Source: Lytechinus variegatus
Lineage: Eukaryota; Echinodermata; Echinoidea; Temnopleuroida; Toxopneustidae
Assembly: GCF_018143015.1 (NCBI RefSeq)
Contig: NC_054746.1
Coordinates: 38,628,687 to 38,692,686, forward strand
Length of the DNA: 64,000 nt
Reading direction: 5' to 3'
A program made the translations under genes and the position numbers. Positions 34,542 to 46,200 of the stretch are shown here, piece by piece (within the stretch, counting starts at the first letter, position 1; each line of letters starts with the position of its first letter). Below the pieces are notes generated by a model. That model was not told the origin of the DNA. It saw nothing but the letters and a program-made list of their open reading frames with translations, and ran no database searches.

Positions 34542-35930
34542 TAGTCAGTGCCTGAGAGCTTCTCAGGCAGTCAAACCAAGGAGTTCACTGAGATAATCAC
34601 AGCTGACAATTTAGTCAATGCTGACACTGCCATGAAATAACCCCAAATCATTTACAAAGTATTCTATTTTGTAAAAGTGATTGTAAGGTCGTGTAAAAGA
34701 TATTTTGATTACTAAGTTTATCGTGCAAAATTTTCTCCAACACATTCATTATTTGGATTGATTGCCACATTCAAATTCATAGTCCCTTTGATGAAATATT
34801 GAGATGGTTCATACATCACATTGTGTTTTTTTTTCAATAAGTTATGTACATTGGTTGAGATATATATATATGATTACTTCCACAAGCAGTCACACAAGCT
34901 GGTAATTTACAAAACTACTCTTTTTTTTCCATTTGTTGTAGGAATGGGAGGGTGCTATTATACATACATGTTTTTTTTTCCGTGGACTCCATTTTATGCA
35001 GAAGTGATCTAAAATATAAGTTTATATTGCCATGGTCTCTCAACTATGCACATAAGGGCATGTAAGAATGTGAAGATACCTTGTATCTGTAAAGCAGCAA
35101 TATTTTTCATAATTAAAAAAAGGCTAAAAACAAGGATACGTGCACTGAATGTGCCTTTGATATCCGCAATTGCTCTAACTCAGATCTTACAATATTAACA
35201 TGTCACAAGAGAATACATTTCTAACAAATATATATATATCCATATTTCTATAGATTCTATTTCCATGAAATTGCACTACATCGCTGCTTAAGATGGTTAT
35301 TAAAAAATATATTGGCTGGCTTAAACTTCCAAGCGATGAAACATCATGTTCCCTATTGTGATTGAAAAACCTGTATTGAACTCATTGTTCACTCAGAGAA
35401 ATATGGGTCAAGTTTGGGCATATTTCCATCAGTCAATATTAAATGTGTTTTAAAAACAACAATTGTAAAAAATAACACAGGCAGTAGGAAGAGAAGGGCA
35501 AATCCATATACGAATCACTTTTTGTATGTCCGATCTGACCCCATTTTCCTCCATTTTACTTGATGAACTGCCCAAGCCATCATTTTAGAGCATTGAAATT
35601 TTTTATTAAAATGAGCAAACAAATTCAGGAAGGGAGCAGGACATATATACTTAATGGAATTACTCAGGAGGTAAAGAAGGAGAAAGAGAAGACTGTGTGA
35701 GTATGAGGGCTGGATCCATCATTTCAAACAAACTTTTAAGCTGTTTAACTAGTTTATGATGACCACACAATGACCATCATATTTTACAGAGGAAACATGC
35801 AAGCGTTAACTCAAGACCATGGAGGAAATTTAGGGATAGGTAAAGGGGAGGAGTGCCTTCTAACCTGACCTTAGCTTGAGTGGCTTCTATGGTGGTGATC
35901 TTTGACCTCTTTTGGGGGGGCTGTCATTTT
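34542..35930. other. Intergenic, AT-rich
   Basis: Contains short (TA)n runs near 34860 and 35227. No exon, RNA gene or paired terminal repeat was recognised. Confidence 0.45.
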
Positions 35931-37150
35931 TACTAGTTGGGGGATTCAAAACTTTTATTAAGAAGTTTGAAACTCATTAAATATGCTAATTTAGGCGCAT
36001 TTTTCAAAATTCACCAAAAAATGCTTCTCTATTTGTTGACTGATTTTGATTTTTTTGCTTCCATCTGGTAATGCTTCATGAGGTTCACCAAACTTCTACA
36101 CATAATTTTGAAATTTTGACTGGAACAATTTTTAAGCTAATTTATGCAAAAATTAATTTATGCTTATTTTTTAAAATTCACATAAAATACTTCTTTATTT
36201 GTTGACCGATTCTGATTTTTTTCTTCCATCTGGTAGAGCTTTATGAGGTTCACCAAACTTCTACACAGAATTTCTAAATTTGGAGTAGAAAATTATTTAT
36301 GCTAATTTATGCAAAATTCATAAATCACAGAAAATGCTTCTTCTTTATTTGTTGACTGAATTTCAAAATGCTTCTTCTTCATCATACAAGTCTGATTTCA
36401 ATTCTGTTTGCTTTATATGATAGCATTAGGTGGGGGATTCAAAACTTCTACACAAAATTTTGAAACTCATTAAATATGCATATTTGTAAAAATTCACATG
36501 AAAATTAAAAAGGTTCTTTTTTAATTGTTGACCGAATTTTGATTTTTTTTTCTTCCATCTGGTAGAACTTTATGAGGTTCACCAAACTTTTACACAGAAT
36601 TTTGAAATTTTCAATAGAAAATTATTTATGCTAATTTATGCAAAATTTATTCATAAATCACAGAAATGCTTCTTCTGCATTTGTTGACCGAGTTTGATTT
36701 TTTCTTCCATCTGGTAGAGCTGCATGAGGTTCACCAAACTAGTACACAAAATTTTGAAATTTTGTCTAGAACATTATATATGCAAAATTTATTCATAAAT
36801 ATAAAAAAATGGTTTTTTTCTTCTTCATTTGTTGATCAATTTCAATTTTGCTTGCTTTTTATGATAGCTCGAGGTGGTGATACATAATTTCAACACAGAA
36901 TTTTGAAACTCATTAAACATGCTAATTTATTCATATATTTTCAAAACTCACAAAAAATACTTATTTATTTGTTGATTGATTTTGATTACTTTTGTTCCAT
37001 CTGAGAGCTACATGAGGTTCACCAAGGTTCTACACAGAGTTTAGAAATTTTGACTAGAAAATTATTTATTCTTAATCTATATGAAATTTATTCATAGATC
37101 ACAAAAAATTCTTCTTTGTCATTTCTTCATCAATTTCAATTCTATACCCT
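35931..37150. repeat. Degenerate tandem array, ~150-bp period, about 8 units
   Basis: The phrase TTTGTTGACnGATTTTGAT recurs at about 36037, 36200, 36348, 36528, 36682, 36830, 36970 and (weakly) 37120. Each is followed by CTTCCATCTGGTAGAGCTT and GAGGTTCACCAAACTTCTAC, then ATTTATGCTAATTTATGC. Units diverge substantially and vary from 140 to 180 bp, so this is an old array. No continuous reading frame crosses it. Confidence 0.85.
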
Positions 37151-38629
37151 CAATTTATGTTACCAATATAATTCACTACAGTGTCGACTGGGCTGAAATT
37201 AAAATTGCTTTAAATTTTGTTGCGAGATGCCGGATGAGCTCCACATCATTGATGTGCTAATTTATCAATTAATGGCAAAAGATGTCATATTATTTAGCAA
37301 ATCATGAAATGGTTTTATTGATAATCAAAATAATATAAGAAGGAATTGTATTGAACCAGGAAGATGTTAACAGATATTTGTAAAAATGTTTTTAAAAAAT
37401 AAGAAAATTGCAAAGTTTATGGAAAACACAAGTAATTGTACTCAGTGAAGATTCTGAAGGAAAATAGAAAGGGGATGGGTATATAAGAGCACACCGGGAG
37501 CAAACCAATGAGGACAGGGAGTCAGGGCCCCTAAGCAGCTGGCATCCAGGGGGTAGTGAAGTACCCGTAAAATTTGAAAATGTATGGTGCACTTCGCAGA
37601 CTGCCTTCACCGTGCAATGGGTAAATTGGTCATTTCATTTTTTCCTTGCTTGTCGATTTCTTAAATAAAAATTTGCACCCTGCCAGCCAGCTAGTGCTTC
37701 CACTTTTCAAAACGAAACTTCTTGGAAGTTACTCTGAAAGTTCCTTGAATTTTACAACATATCTTTGAATTTTACAAATGATTCCCAGTCTTCCATAAGA
37801 TGTTATAATTCTCTTCTATACACACAAAAAAGATGAAATATAGGGCCCATTACCCTAATGAGCCAAAATTTTGATGAATCGGGCAAAAGAATTGCGAGTG
37901 AGCGCAATGATATTTTTTCCCAAAATTTCTCACTTCCCGAAATGTTCTTGGAAAATAGCAAATCTACCAGGAATTTCCTGGATTTCGAGAAGAGTGGAAG
38001 CACTGCCGCCAGCCAAGCTTATCTCTAGCTAGGGCCAGGGACAGGAGTAAGGTATGTCGCTCTTGTTGAAAGCTCACTATTCTAGCTAGCTAGCTAGATC
38101 TCTCTTGTTTTCCGAAAACTATGCACGCCCTCTACGTTTACAAGAGGTAAGACAAGATGACTCCTACATGAAGCAGACGTGGAACACGAATGGAGTGTTT
38201 GTTTTATGATTATCTGTCCTCTCTTATGTTCCTAGCGGAGACTGATTGTTTTAAAGAATCGTAACCATGTAAGCATTCACTAATAATTTATTTTGTAATT
38301 ATTTGCTTGAAGGATGTTTGAGAAAACGTGAGAAACATGACCAGCTGGCGGGCGTATCCCAGTCGCCGGTGACTTGCCACTGCACTGCAGTGCCAGTGTG
38401 TAGTGTAATTAACGTGTGGGGGGGGGGGGGGCTGTGTGGTACTGGTAGTTGGAGGATGATTTTTATGACGTGTTGTGACTGTGACTTTGTTTGTGAGTGA
38501 ATGAATGCAATATGAAATTCTTTCTTGCACTAGCAATAATTTTGTGTGATTTAATTGAGTTTTTTTGACATATCGTGGTTTTGGGAACCACTCATAAATT
38601 AGATTTGTGTACGCGCACTTGTGTACAAA
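37151..38629. other. Upstream of AFTPH; possible promoter or first-exon region
   Basis: Base composition becomes more balanced near 37990-38480, with CTAGCTAGCTAG repeats at 38085, a GTAAGA donor-like site at 38146 and a 13-G run at about 38418. The first coding AFTPH exon needs an upstream non-coding exon; this region is one candidate but nothing proves it. Confidence 0.25.
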
Positions 38630-38918
38630 TAACCCAGGGAACTCCCGCCCGCATAGCGGGCGGGAGCCCAGGACCTTACCGTGTAATTGACCATACTCAC
38701 GGGACTAGCTTGATTTATGGTCTAAATATTTCTGCAAATGAATTGTGAAAAGAGAAATTATGCACTTACCATGATTGTATGGATGAAGGTCTAACGAGTG
38801 GCAGTTTTCCTGACATCTGGGCACAGACTGAGACTGGAACCTCAAAAACGAAAAGTTCTCTCCTACCCCTGTCTCGATCAGCCATTTTTGTTAAGAATTG
38901 CAATTGCTCCCTGGGTTA
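38630..38918. mobile_element. Inverted-repeat element with 9-bp target duplication
   Basis: Ends TAACCCAGGGA and the inverted TCCCTGGGTTA, flanked by GTGTACAAA at 38621-38629 and 38919-38927. Just inside the left end is a perfect GC hairpin (CTCCCGCCCGC, ATA loop, GCGGGCGGGAG). 8-9-bp duplications suggest hAT- or Merlin-like mobilisation; no transposase ORF. Confidence 0.85.
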
Positions 38919-38927
38919 GTGTACAAA

Positions 38928-40647
38928 GTGAATGGAGGTGGAAATGGGGAACCGTGCGTGTGACTGAATAAAGCGCTGCTGTATGAAGTGAACGTGGTTC
39001 CCAATATCACGATAATGCCAGTTTTTTAACAGACACAATAAAAAAATCATTTATGATTATTGCTCATTTTACTGAGATCCTACTTGTTAACTATCTAGAG
39101 TAGATAGACTAACATGATTTGATTGATGACATGTCAAAGGTGAAACTTCTAAAAAACTTTACTTAACTAAAAGATCGCCATGCCAGTACCTTGCTGAGCC
39201 TCTCTGCCTCTGCATCAATTTGAAATATAAATTTGCAATGTTGCTGCAGTGTAGGTTGCAGTGTAAGTGCATGCCATATTTAATTCAAAGTTTAGTCTTG
39301 CCTAGAAACAGAGATACGGTACCAAGTTCAAAGACCAGCGAGGTGTGCGTGAGATTTTTAGGCAGGGAAATTCGACTCAGCGTGAGATAACCAGGCATTT
39401 AATGTAAAATGTGTGAGGATAGGCTGTGATACAGGCATGAGAGAGCAAGAGTTTGGGAAAGCAGGATTTTCACTCTGTAGATTGGGTGCAGTAAAAGGTG
39501 CTACCGTCCAAATATGTGAATGTTATCGATGGCAAAAGTGCTTTGGTGAAGGGAAAGAAACTGAAGTTATTGAAGCAGTCTTTCTACTAGTCCCATCGCT
39601 CAATAGACCATTTTATGCTTCGCTTTCAAACACTATAACATGGAAGTGAATCCATGTAATGTGGATTGTACTTGGGTTTTCATCAAATATTTTAATCTTT
39701 CATTTAATTTTTAAGTGTTTTTTCAACAGCCAATTCTTTGTGAAAATTGAAATTGGATTATTCGTCTATCTAGTGCCCTCTCTTTGTAATGTTTTTAGTT
39801 TTCTTTAAAAATAACACTTTGAACATTTGGCTTATTCACTTAGTGATTGGATATCGGGAAGCTATATACAAGCTTCACTGAAAGTCAGTTTTCTGAACAA
39901 AAATAACATGAACAACATACTGCATATAAAAAGTACATCGATGTTACGACTTGGTAAATATTGAGACAAATCAAAACTTCAATAATGATAGAAATGATAA
40001 AAAAATAAACTTGTTAAAATTGTTAAAATGTATATAACATCAACAATTTTTTTTGTATGTTTATGATGCAAAATGGCATAACAACAATGGTTTTGATATT
40101 TTTCAAGATAGCATCTCCATGGTGACCCCTCCACTTACTAATCTTGTTCTAAATCTCTGCTGTTTTTTTTAAAAGGAACCCATAGGGGTTTGATCAGGCA
40201 CCCATTCAAAATATTTTTTTCATTCAGTCAACAAATTTCCCTAGATAAAAAAAAATTTCATTGCATATCTTTAGCATTATATTATACTGACATTCACTTT
40301 TGGGGGATTTACCAAAACTACGAAAATAGGCTTTTATAAAAATGTTTAGCCTACTGTCTTTCGATATCTAAGAACATGTACTGTAATTTTTTTTAAAGCC
40401 TTGACTTAGACCCCTGTTACATATGCAACAACTTTACATCAGTTGGAGAAATTTTGAGATGGAGGTGTTCTCCGGAAATTTGATAACCCAATTATGTTGA
40501 GCCTTAGTCAATTTTCATAACAGGGTCTTTGAACTTTAAAATAATGAATATTGTACCTATAATACAGTGTGAATCAGAAAAAAAATATTTTCATTGTGTA
40601 TGTTTTAAAACTATGGAGTAGATCTATGATATGAATAGATACTTCCT
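38928..40647. other. Intergenic or AFTPH 5' intron; one dispersed repeat
   Basis: 39330-39435 is a second copy of the repeat at 23455-23600 (AAGTTCAAAGACCAGC, GCGTGAGAT, GGATAGGCTGTGATA). Otherwise AT-rich with no recognised exon. Confidence 0.45.
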
Positions 40648-40768
40648 TATACCTCAGTCACATTTGCTCTACGGCTAGCTACATATAGGTGGTTTGAATA
40701 AAAATTGATAAAACAAATGTTTTTGGCTCGCCATACAGCTGCTGTATAGCAAATGTGACTGCGGTATA
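40648..40768. mobile_element. Small MITE
   Basis: Inverted ends TATACCTCAGTCACATTTGC and (inverted) GCAAATGTGACTGCGGTATA, 121 bp in all, AT-rich centre. Confidence 0.7.
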
Positions 40769-41531
40769 CTTACAGGTATATGGTACCATTGTTGTTTGAT
40801 ATAAGTTCATGGCAGAATGCGCAGTGTGCATTTCTGCAGAGAGTCAAAACAGATTTGTGCCAACTGATGAGGATGGAGTCAGGACAAATCAGTTTATTTA
40901 AATGAACTCTGATAGGCCCAGTCCATGCTGACGCGATGTCAATCTTTCATTGCTCTCTTCTGGTGGTTGCTGGAGTGTCTCCCGAGCAGCGTCATTGTAT
41001 TATCGTGTGCGCCTACAATGACCAGATTGTCCCTTTTTATGACAGCATGCTAGCAAATCAAGCAGAGTTTTCAAATACTTTAGCTTCAATAACATCTTGC
41101 CTGATTTGGAATGAATAAGCAATATCAAACAGCTCGAAATCAGACAAGGCATTGTTTTGAGTTAGCGCAAATGGGTTTTCAACAAGTCAACTTAACTTTG
41201 TCTTCTTTATAGTCGGCCGTGAGTAGGATTCCAACAAATGTGGTAAAATGCTCAAAAATAATTATAAAATCCTTCTCCCCTTTCAAACAAAGGATAATTA
41301 TAAAAGTGTAAAAAAAATCTGACTGGCTTTTTATGTACAAAGTACCTGTAATCACTGTGCTTGTACATTCATATATTAAAGCAGAATTGTTCGCAAACAA
41401 ATTACATAGACATTGGACTCTAGCAACATAGTACAAAGATCCCTGTAGTTGGATGCTAGGGCTGATACTCAAGAAATCACTAATCTTGAAGGTGTTACAT
41501 TTAATTGTTTTATTTTTGTTCCCCTTTGTAG
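40769..41531. other. Intronic or intergenic DNA before AFTPH
   Basis: No recognised gene. Ends in a strong polypyrimidine tract and acceptor (TTCCCCTTTGTAG) feeding the first AFTPH coding exon. Confidence 0.4.
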
Positions 41532-41540
41532 CATTTCAAG

Positions 41541-43298
41541 ATGGCAACATCAGGCAATGGGACCTTTATACCAATGGTATCATCTTCACCACCTCCCATG
41601 GATGATGTTGCATTTGATGATGATGATGACGAATTCAGCAATTTCTCCAGTGCACCTGTAGGTCTAGACTCTCCTCCAGGCAAGTGGGTTAGCTCAACTA
41701 AGGGATCGTTTGAGCCCATCAAACCTGATCTATCTGACCCCTTCCATCCTACAGATGATTCCCATCCTTCTAACAATCAGGAGGACTTTGGAACATTTGC
41801 AGCATTTGGGTCACCCAACCCAAGTCAAGATAAGCAGAACACTAGTGACAAATTTCTAACTAATAATAACATAAAAGCACACTCTATTAATGGCAATGAA
41901 AGTGATGAGGAAGATGAGTTTGCAGATTTTGCATCTTTTCAGAATCATCCCATTGGAGGATCCAGTAAGAGTGACCAATCATTTTTGGACAATGGCAAGT
42001 TAAGCGAAGTGTCATCCTATGTACTCAATAAGAACAACTCTCATGAAAATTATGAATCACACAATGCTCATTTTCCTCAGAGCTTAGACAGAGATGGCAA
42101 GGGCTTAAATAAAAGTTCTGATGACCTCCACTCAGATGACAGTACTTCAATAGGTGGAATATCTCCTCTTGGTGAAATACCACACACAGGGATTAAAGCA
42201 GGAGGTGTGCTGTCAGATTCTCAATCTAGGATTCCTTCACAGTCTTCTACAGATTACCAAGTAGCAACTGGTGAACATAAAGACATGGTTGAAAATGATG
42301 ATGAGAGTGAGGTAACAAGAAGAAAAAGTGACTCTTTGACTGCTCATTTAGAGAAACCATCAACAGGATCTCTCAGCTTCTTTAGAGACAGTGACAGACA
42401 AACCTTTGATTCTGGAATTGACAGCATCATGACACCCTCTGATTCTAGTCCTGAAGGTAAGGATGATTGTTCTGGAAATGTTATATGTGAAGAAGATACA
42501 AGCAATCATTCATCAAATATTGGACCAAATACTGTAAATGATGACGAATGGGGTGATTTTGATAACTTTTCATCTGCTGATAGTCATGCCAAGCAGTCAA
42601 TTAACGCAGAAGTCCCAGAACTGTCAAAAAATTATAATACAGGTAAAGAAAACACACAAGAAAGTGATGACTTTGGAGAGTTTGGATCAGCGGAAAGAAC
42701 TCAGCAACCTCAAGCAATTTCAGACAATACAGGGAAAGGTGTGCTTTCAAATTCAGAGAGCTGGCCCAAACCCGACTGTGGCAATACTAAAATTAATTTG
42801 TCAACACCTCAAAGTAAAACAACAGTGCAATGTGAAGATGATGATGATGATTTTGGAAACTTTGACAATGCTGAAAAAGAAAAGTCTGACAATGTAATTT
42901 CATTCAGAAAGCAAGATGATGATTTTGATGATTTTGGAGACTTTTCATCAACCAAAAGTATGTGTGTAAATGAAATCAGCAAGCAAATTCAACAAAAAAA
43001 TGGTGATGATTGGGGAAGGTTTGGTGATGAGAAAACACCAAATCATTCAGTAGCAACAGCAGGAGATGATGATGATGATGATTTTGGAGACTTTGGATCA
43101 AATCCTGGTCCATCGTCTAGTTCTGTTATGGACTCCAGAAATGATGATGAATTTGGAACGTTCAGCTCAAATGATGGATCGACACTGGGTGATTCAAGTG
43201 TTAAAAGCACAAAAAGCGATGATTTTGGATCGTTTGGTAGTAGCAGGACTGTATCAGGTTCAACAATCCCTCCAGGAACAGGCAGTGTCTCTTCAAAG
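41541..43298 (+). CDS. AFTPH: AFTPH first coding exon
   Basis: The exon starts at 41532 after acceptor CCCTTTGTAG; ATG 41541 follows 9 bp later. It encodes 586 residues and ends GSVSSK at donor GTGAGT, phase 0. The open frame continues 70 codons into the intron, but the sequence there changes character. Confidence 0.92.
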
Positions 43299-46200
43299 GT
43301 GAGTCATTATAAAACCATTGCTTGGTACTTGTCAAACTTTAACAGTCATAATTCATATTGGCATGTAGAGATGATAGACTTCCATGGGGTCAAATTGAAA
43401 ATGCTTCATAAATTTGTGCATGTTATGACACAATTTAAGTGTGCAGTATACTGCACGTGTGTACATTACATGTACATATACACATCAGTCACTCAATATC
43501 ATCCCTGTTGATGCTTTGAAATTAAGTTTCATGGAAGTGTGGAATATTAGTATAGCAAGCTTTTACTGAGAGTGCCACCCCACCTAGTAAATTCTGGCTT
43601 ACAGCTATTGATAGTTAAAGGATGAGATAAAGAAAAACAAATAACTGCTGATATTTATATCAATATTTATGACCGATACTGATTTTAGATATTGGTGTGT
43701 GCCACCAATCATTGGATAGATAGGTTCAAAGCTTTAACTTTACATGATTATCCTTTAATGAAAGTACATGTAGATAACATTCATTCATAGTTTTCCATCT
43801 TTGTTGATAGGTTTAGTACACATGGATACACTCATGTGCCACAGTACATGAAGACGGTAACATTGCAAAAATGTATTAAAAAAAAACAACATGCAATTAA
43901 CCTTCCATTCTCATAAGTTTGTGTCTTTTGAGTGTGGTTGAGGATCTTTTGTGAAAAATAAATATTGAAAAATCAATAATTTCTGGTAAATGAAATATGT
44001 ACAGTGTCTACTTGTGTTTGTACATAGGTAATAACAGCTGCGTTATACATTTTATAAATTGAATCTATTGTGCAATTGCCTTTTGCAAGCCTTCATGTAC
44101 ATGTAAATGCGTGTGTGTTTAATTAAATGCCTGACAGGGTGTTGTGAGAAAATATTTCCAATCAATTGCAAATATCTGGTTTGTTATAATTGATATTTTT
44201 TATATCATTTTTAGCTAAAAGATGTAATTATTGTTTCAGGAAGCAGATCAGTCTTATGAAGACTTACGACTGATCCGATCAACCCCAAATAAATGGAAAT
44301 CCATCGATATCATAATTTTTTTCTATTTGCACAATGTCTTTTGTTTTATAACAAAAGAAGGCACACTGAATTTTTAAGAAAACAATGAATGTATGAATAT
44401 CCATCAATATTTTGAACAAGCATTTTAGATGTGTATGTTGCTGGCTTTCCATACATGTAGTTATGGTTGATTGAATCAGTTGCAAATCTCTGTAAGATGG
44501 GGCCTTGCAATCCATTGCATATTTGCAAATGATTTCTTACAATGGGCCATTAGACTCAAAGCACTTATTAAATGGGATTTACAGTAAGGAACACATTCTG
44601 GTGCAGACAAAATTTGATAATCAAAGTAGTTTGACTTTTTTAAACAAGAAATCAGGACAGTTTTCTTTATTTTTATATTGTTGCAAAGCCATTCTGGTAA
44701 ATACATACTTTTGGATCTTTGCAAGTTTCAAAACTGAAAAGCATGTTTAAAAAATGTTGCAAATTAATTTTTAGGGCGTGAAGTAATTTTTATTCAATTC
44801 ATTACTCATATTTTAAAGGGATGCTCCGAGCTGAAACTAATATGATTTAAACCGATAAAAAAAACGACAAATAAAACACTGAATCATTAATCAAAATTGG
44901 ACAAGGAATAACAAAGTTATCAGACTCCATTTGTTCTTTTGTATTTTGTTATACAAACTTTTACTACCAAGAACTGAAAAATTGGATTGGCAACCGATAG
45001 TGCATTAGATATTCATTGCTGCAACATTTTTCATTCTAAAGGAGATTCATTCACACGTGTATGAAAAAAATGAAACAATTATGATTTCATGTAATAAAAT
45101 AAGAAAAAGGAAAGTGGGGACTGGGGATGTGACTTCATCAGCCCACCTAATGACTATTCATGATGACATGCATATTTTCACAAAATATCTAAGTTCAATA
45201 ACTTCCTCATTTGTTATCCAATTTTGTTGAAATTTTCAGCTTCTTGGTCATTGAATTTAATTCTTTTTATTTAGATATTTATAAATATTTTCAGCTGGGA
45301 GCATCCCTTAATGTGTGTCACCAAATGAACTTGCAATACTTCACATCAGCTAATTTTTTTTTAACTACTGCACTTAGCATACTATCTGCACCCAGAATAC
45401 ATGCTTAACTAGAATGATACTGTACACACTATTCCCATTACAACAGTGCAATATTCTGCAATGGAACAGAAATGTACAGTCTTTTACATTCCCATTTTAA
45501 TTCATGAAGATATTAACAATAATAATTAAAAAAAAGAGCCATCCTAATTAAACCAAACTTGCTTCCAAAATTCATTTTATGAAAGTTTAACTTTTATTTT
45601 TCTTTTTATAAGACTATCACTAAAGCACATGAGTCTATGGTGAGAGTGAGACACCCAGGCTCGAATTCGCAAAAGTGGTTTTGAAAACCCATGGTTGAAT
45701 CCATGGTTATGCAGATTTCCTGTATAAATTACGCTTAACTTCCCGCGTATCGGGCGCGTGTATAAAAATTGTCCATTGCTGATGCACGTTTTTGTCACAG
45801 TGCGCCAAATTGACGCCTGTTACCATGGTTAGACCTAGATGCTATTTTGTTCTTGAGTCCACTGTTTGAAGAGTGGACTCATGAATAAAATAGCGTACTA
45901 AACCATGGCAACAGGCATCAATTTGGGCACTGTGACAAAATGTATCAGCATTGGACATTTTGTTAATGTACGGTACGTGGTAAATAAGTGTAATTTATAC
46001 AGGAAATCTGCATAAACCATGGGTTCAACTGATGGTTTTAAAAACCACCATTGTGAATTCGGGACCCACTGATCATAAACATACGTACAAACCTCTATTT
46101 TTATATTAAAGAAAAAAAATTTGAAAGAGGTCTGGTTTGTTACTTAGAAACTTATGAATTTTACACTGTACAAACTGTACATAATTGTCTCATCTGTACA

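Noticed and set aside
35931-37150. CRISPR-like or coding repeat array
   Set aside because: Units of ~150 bp are degenerate with no short-repeat/unique-spacer pattern, and no frame stays open.
43299-43511. 70-residue extension of the AFTPH exon
   Set aside because: It follows a good GTGAGT donor, the acidic-motif character stops abruptly, and the next exon joins in phase.
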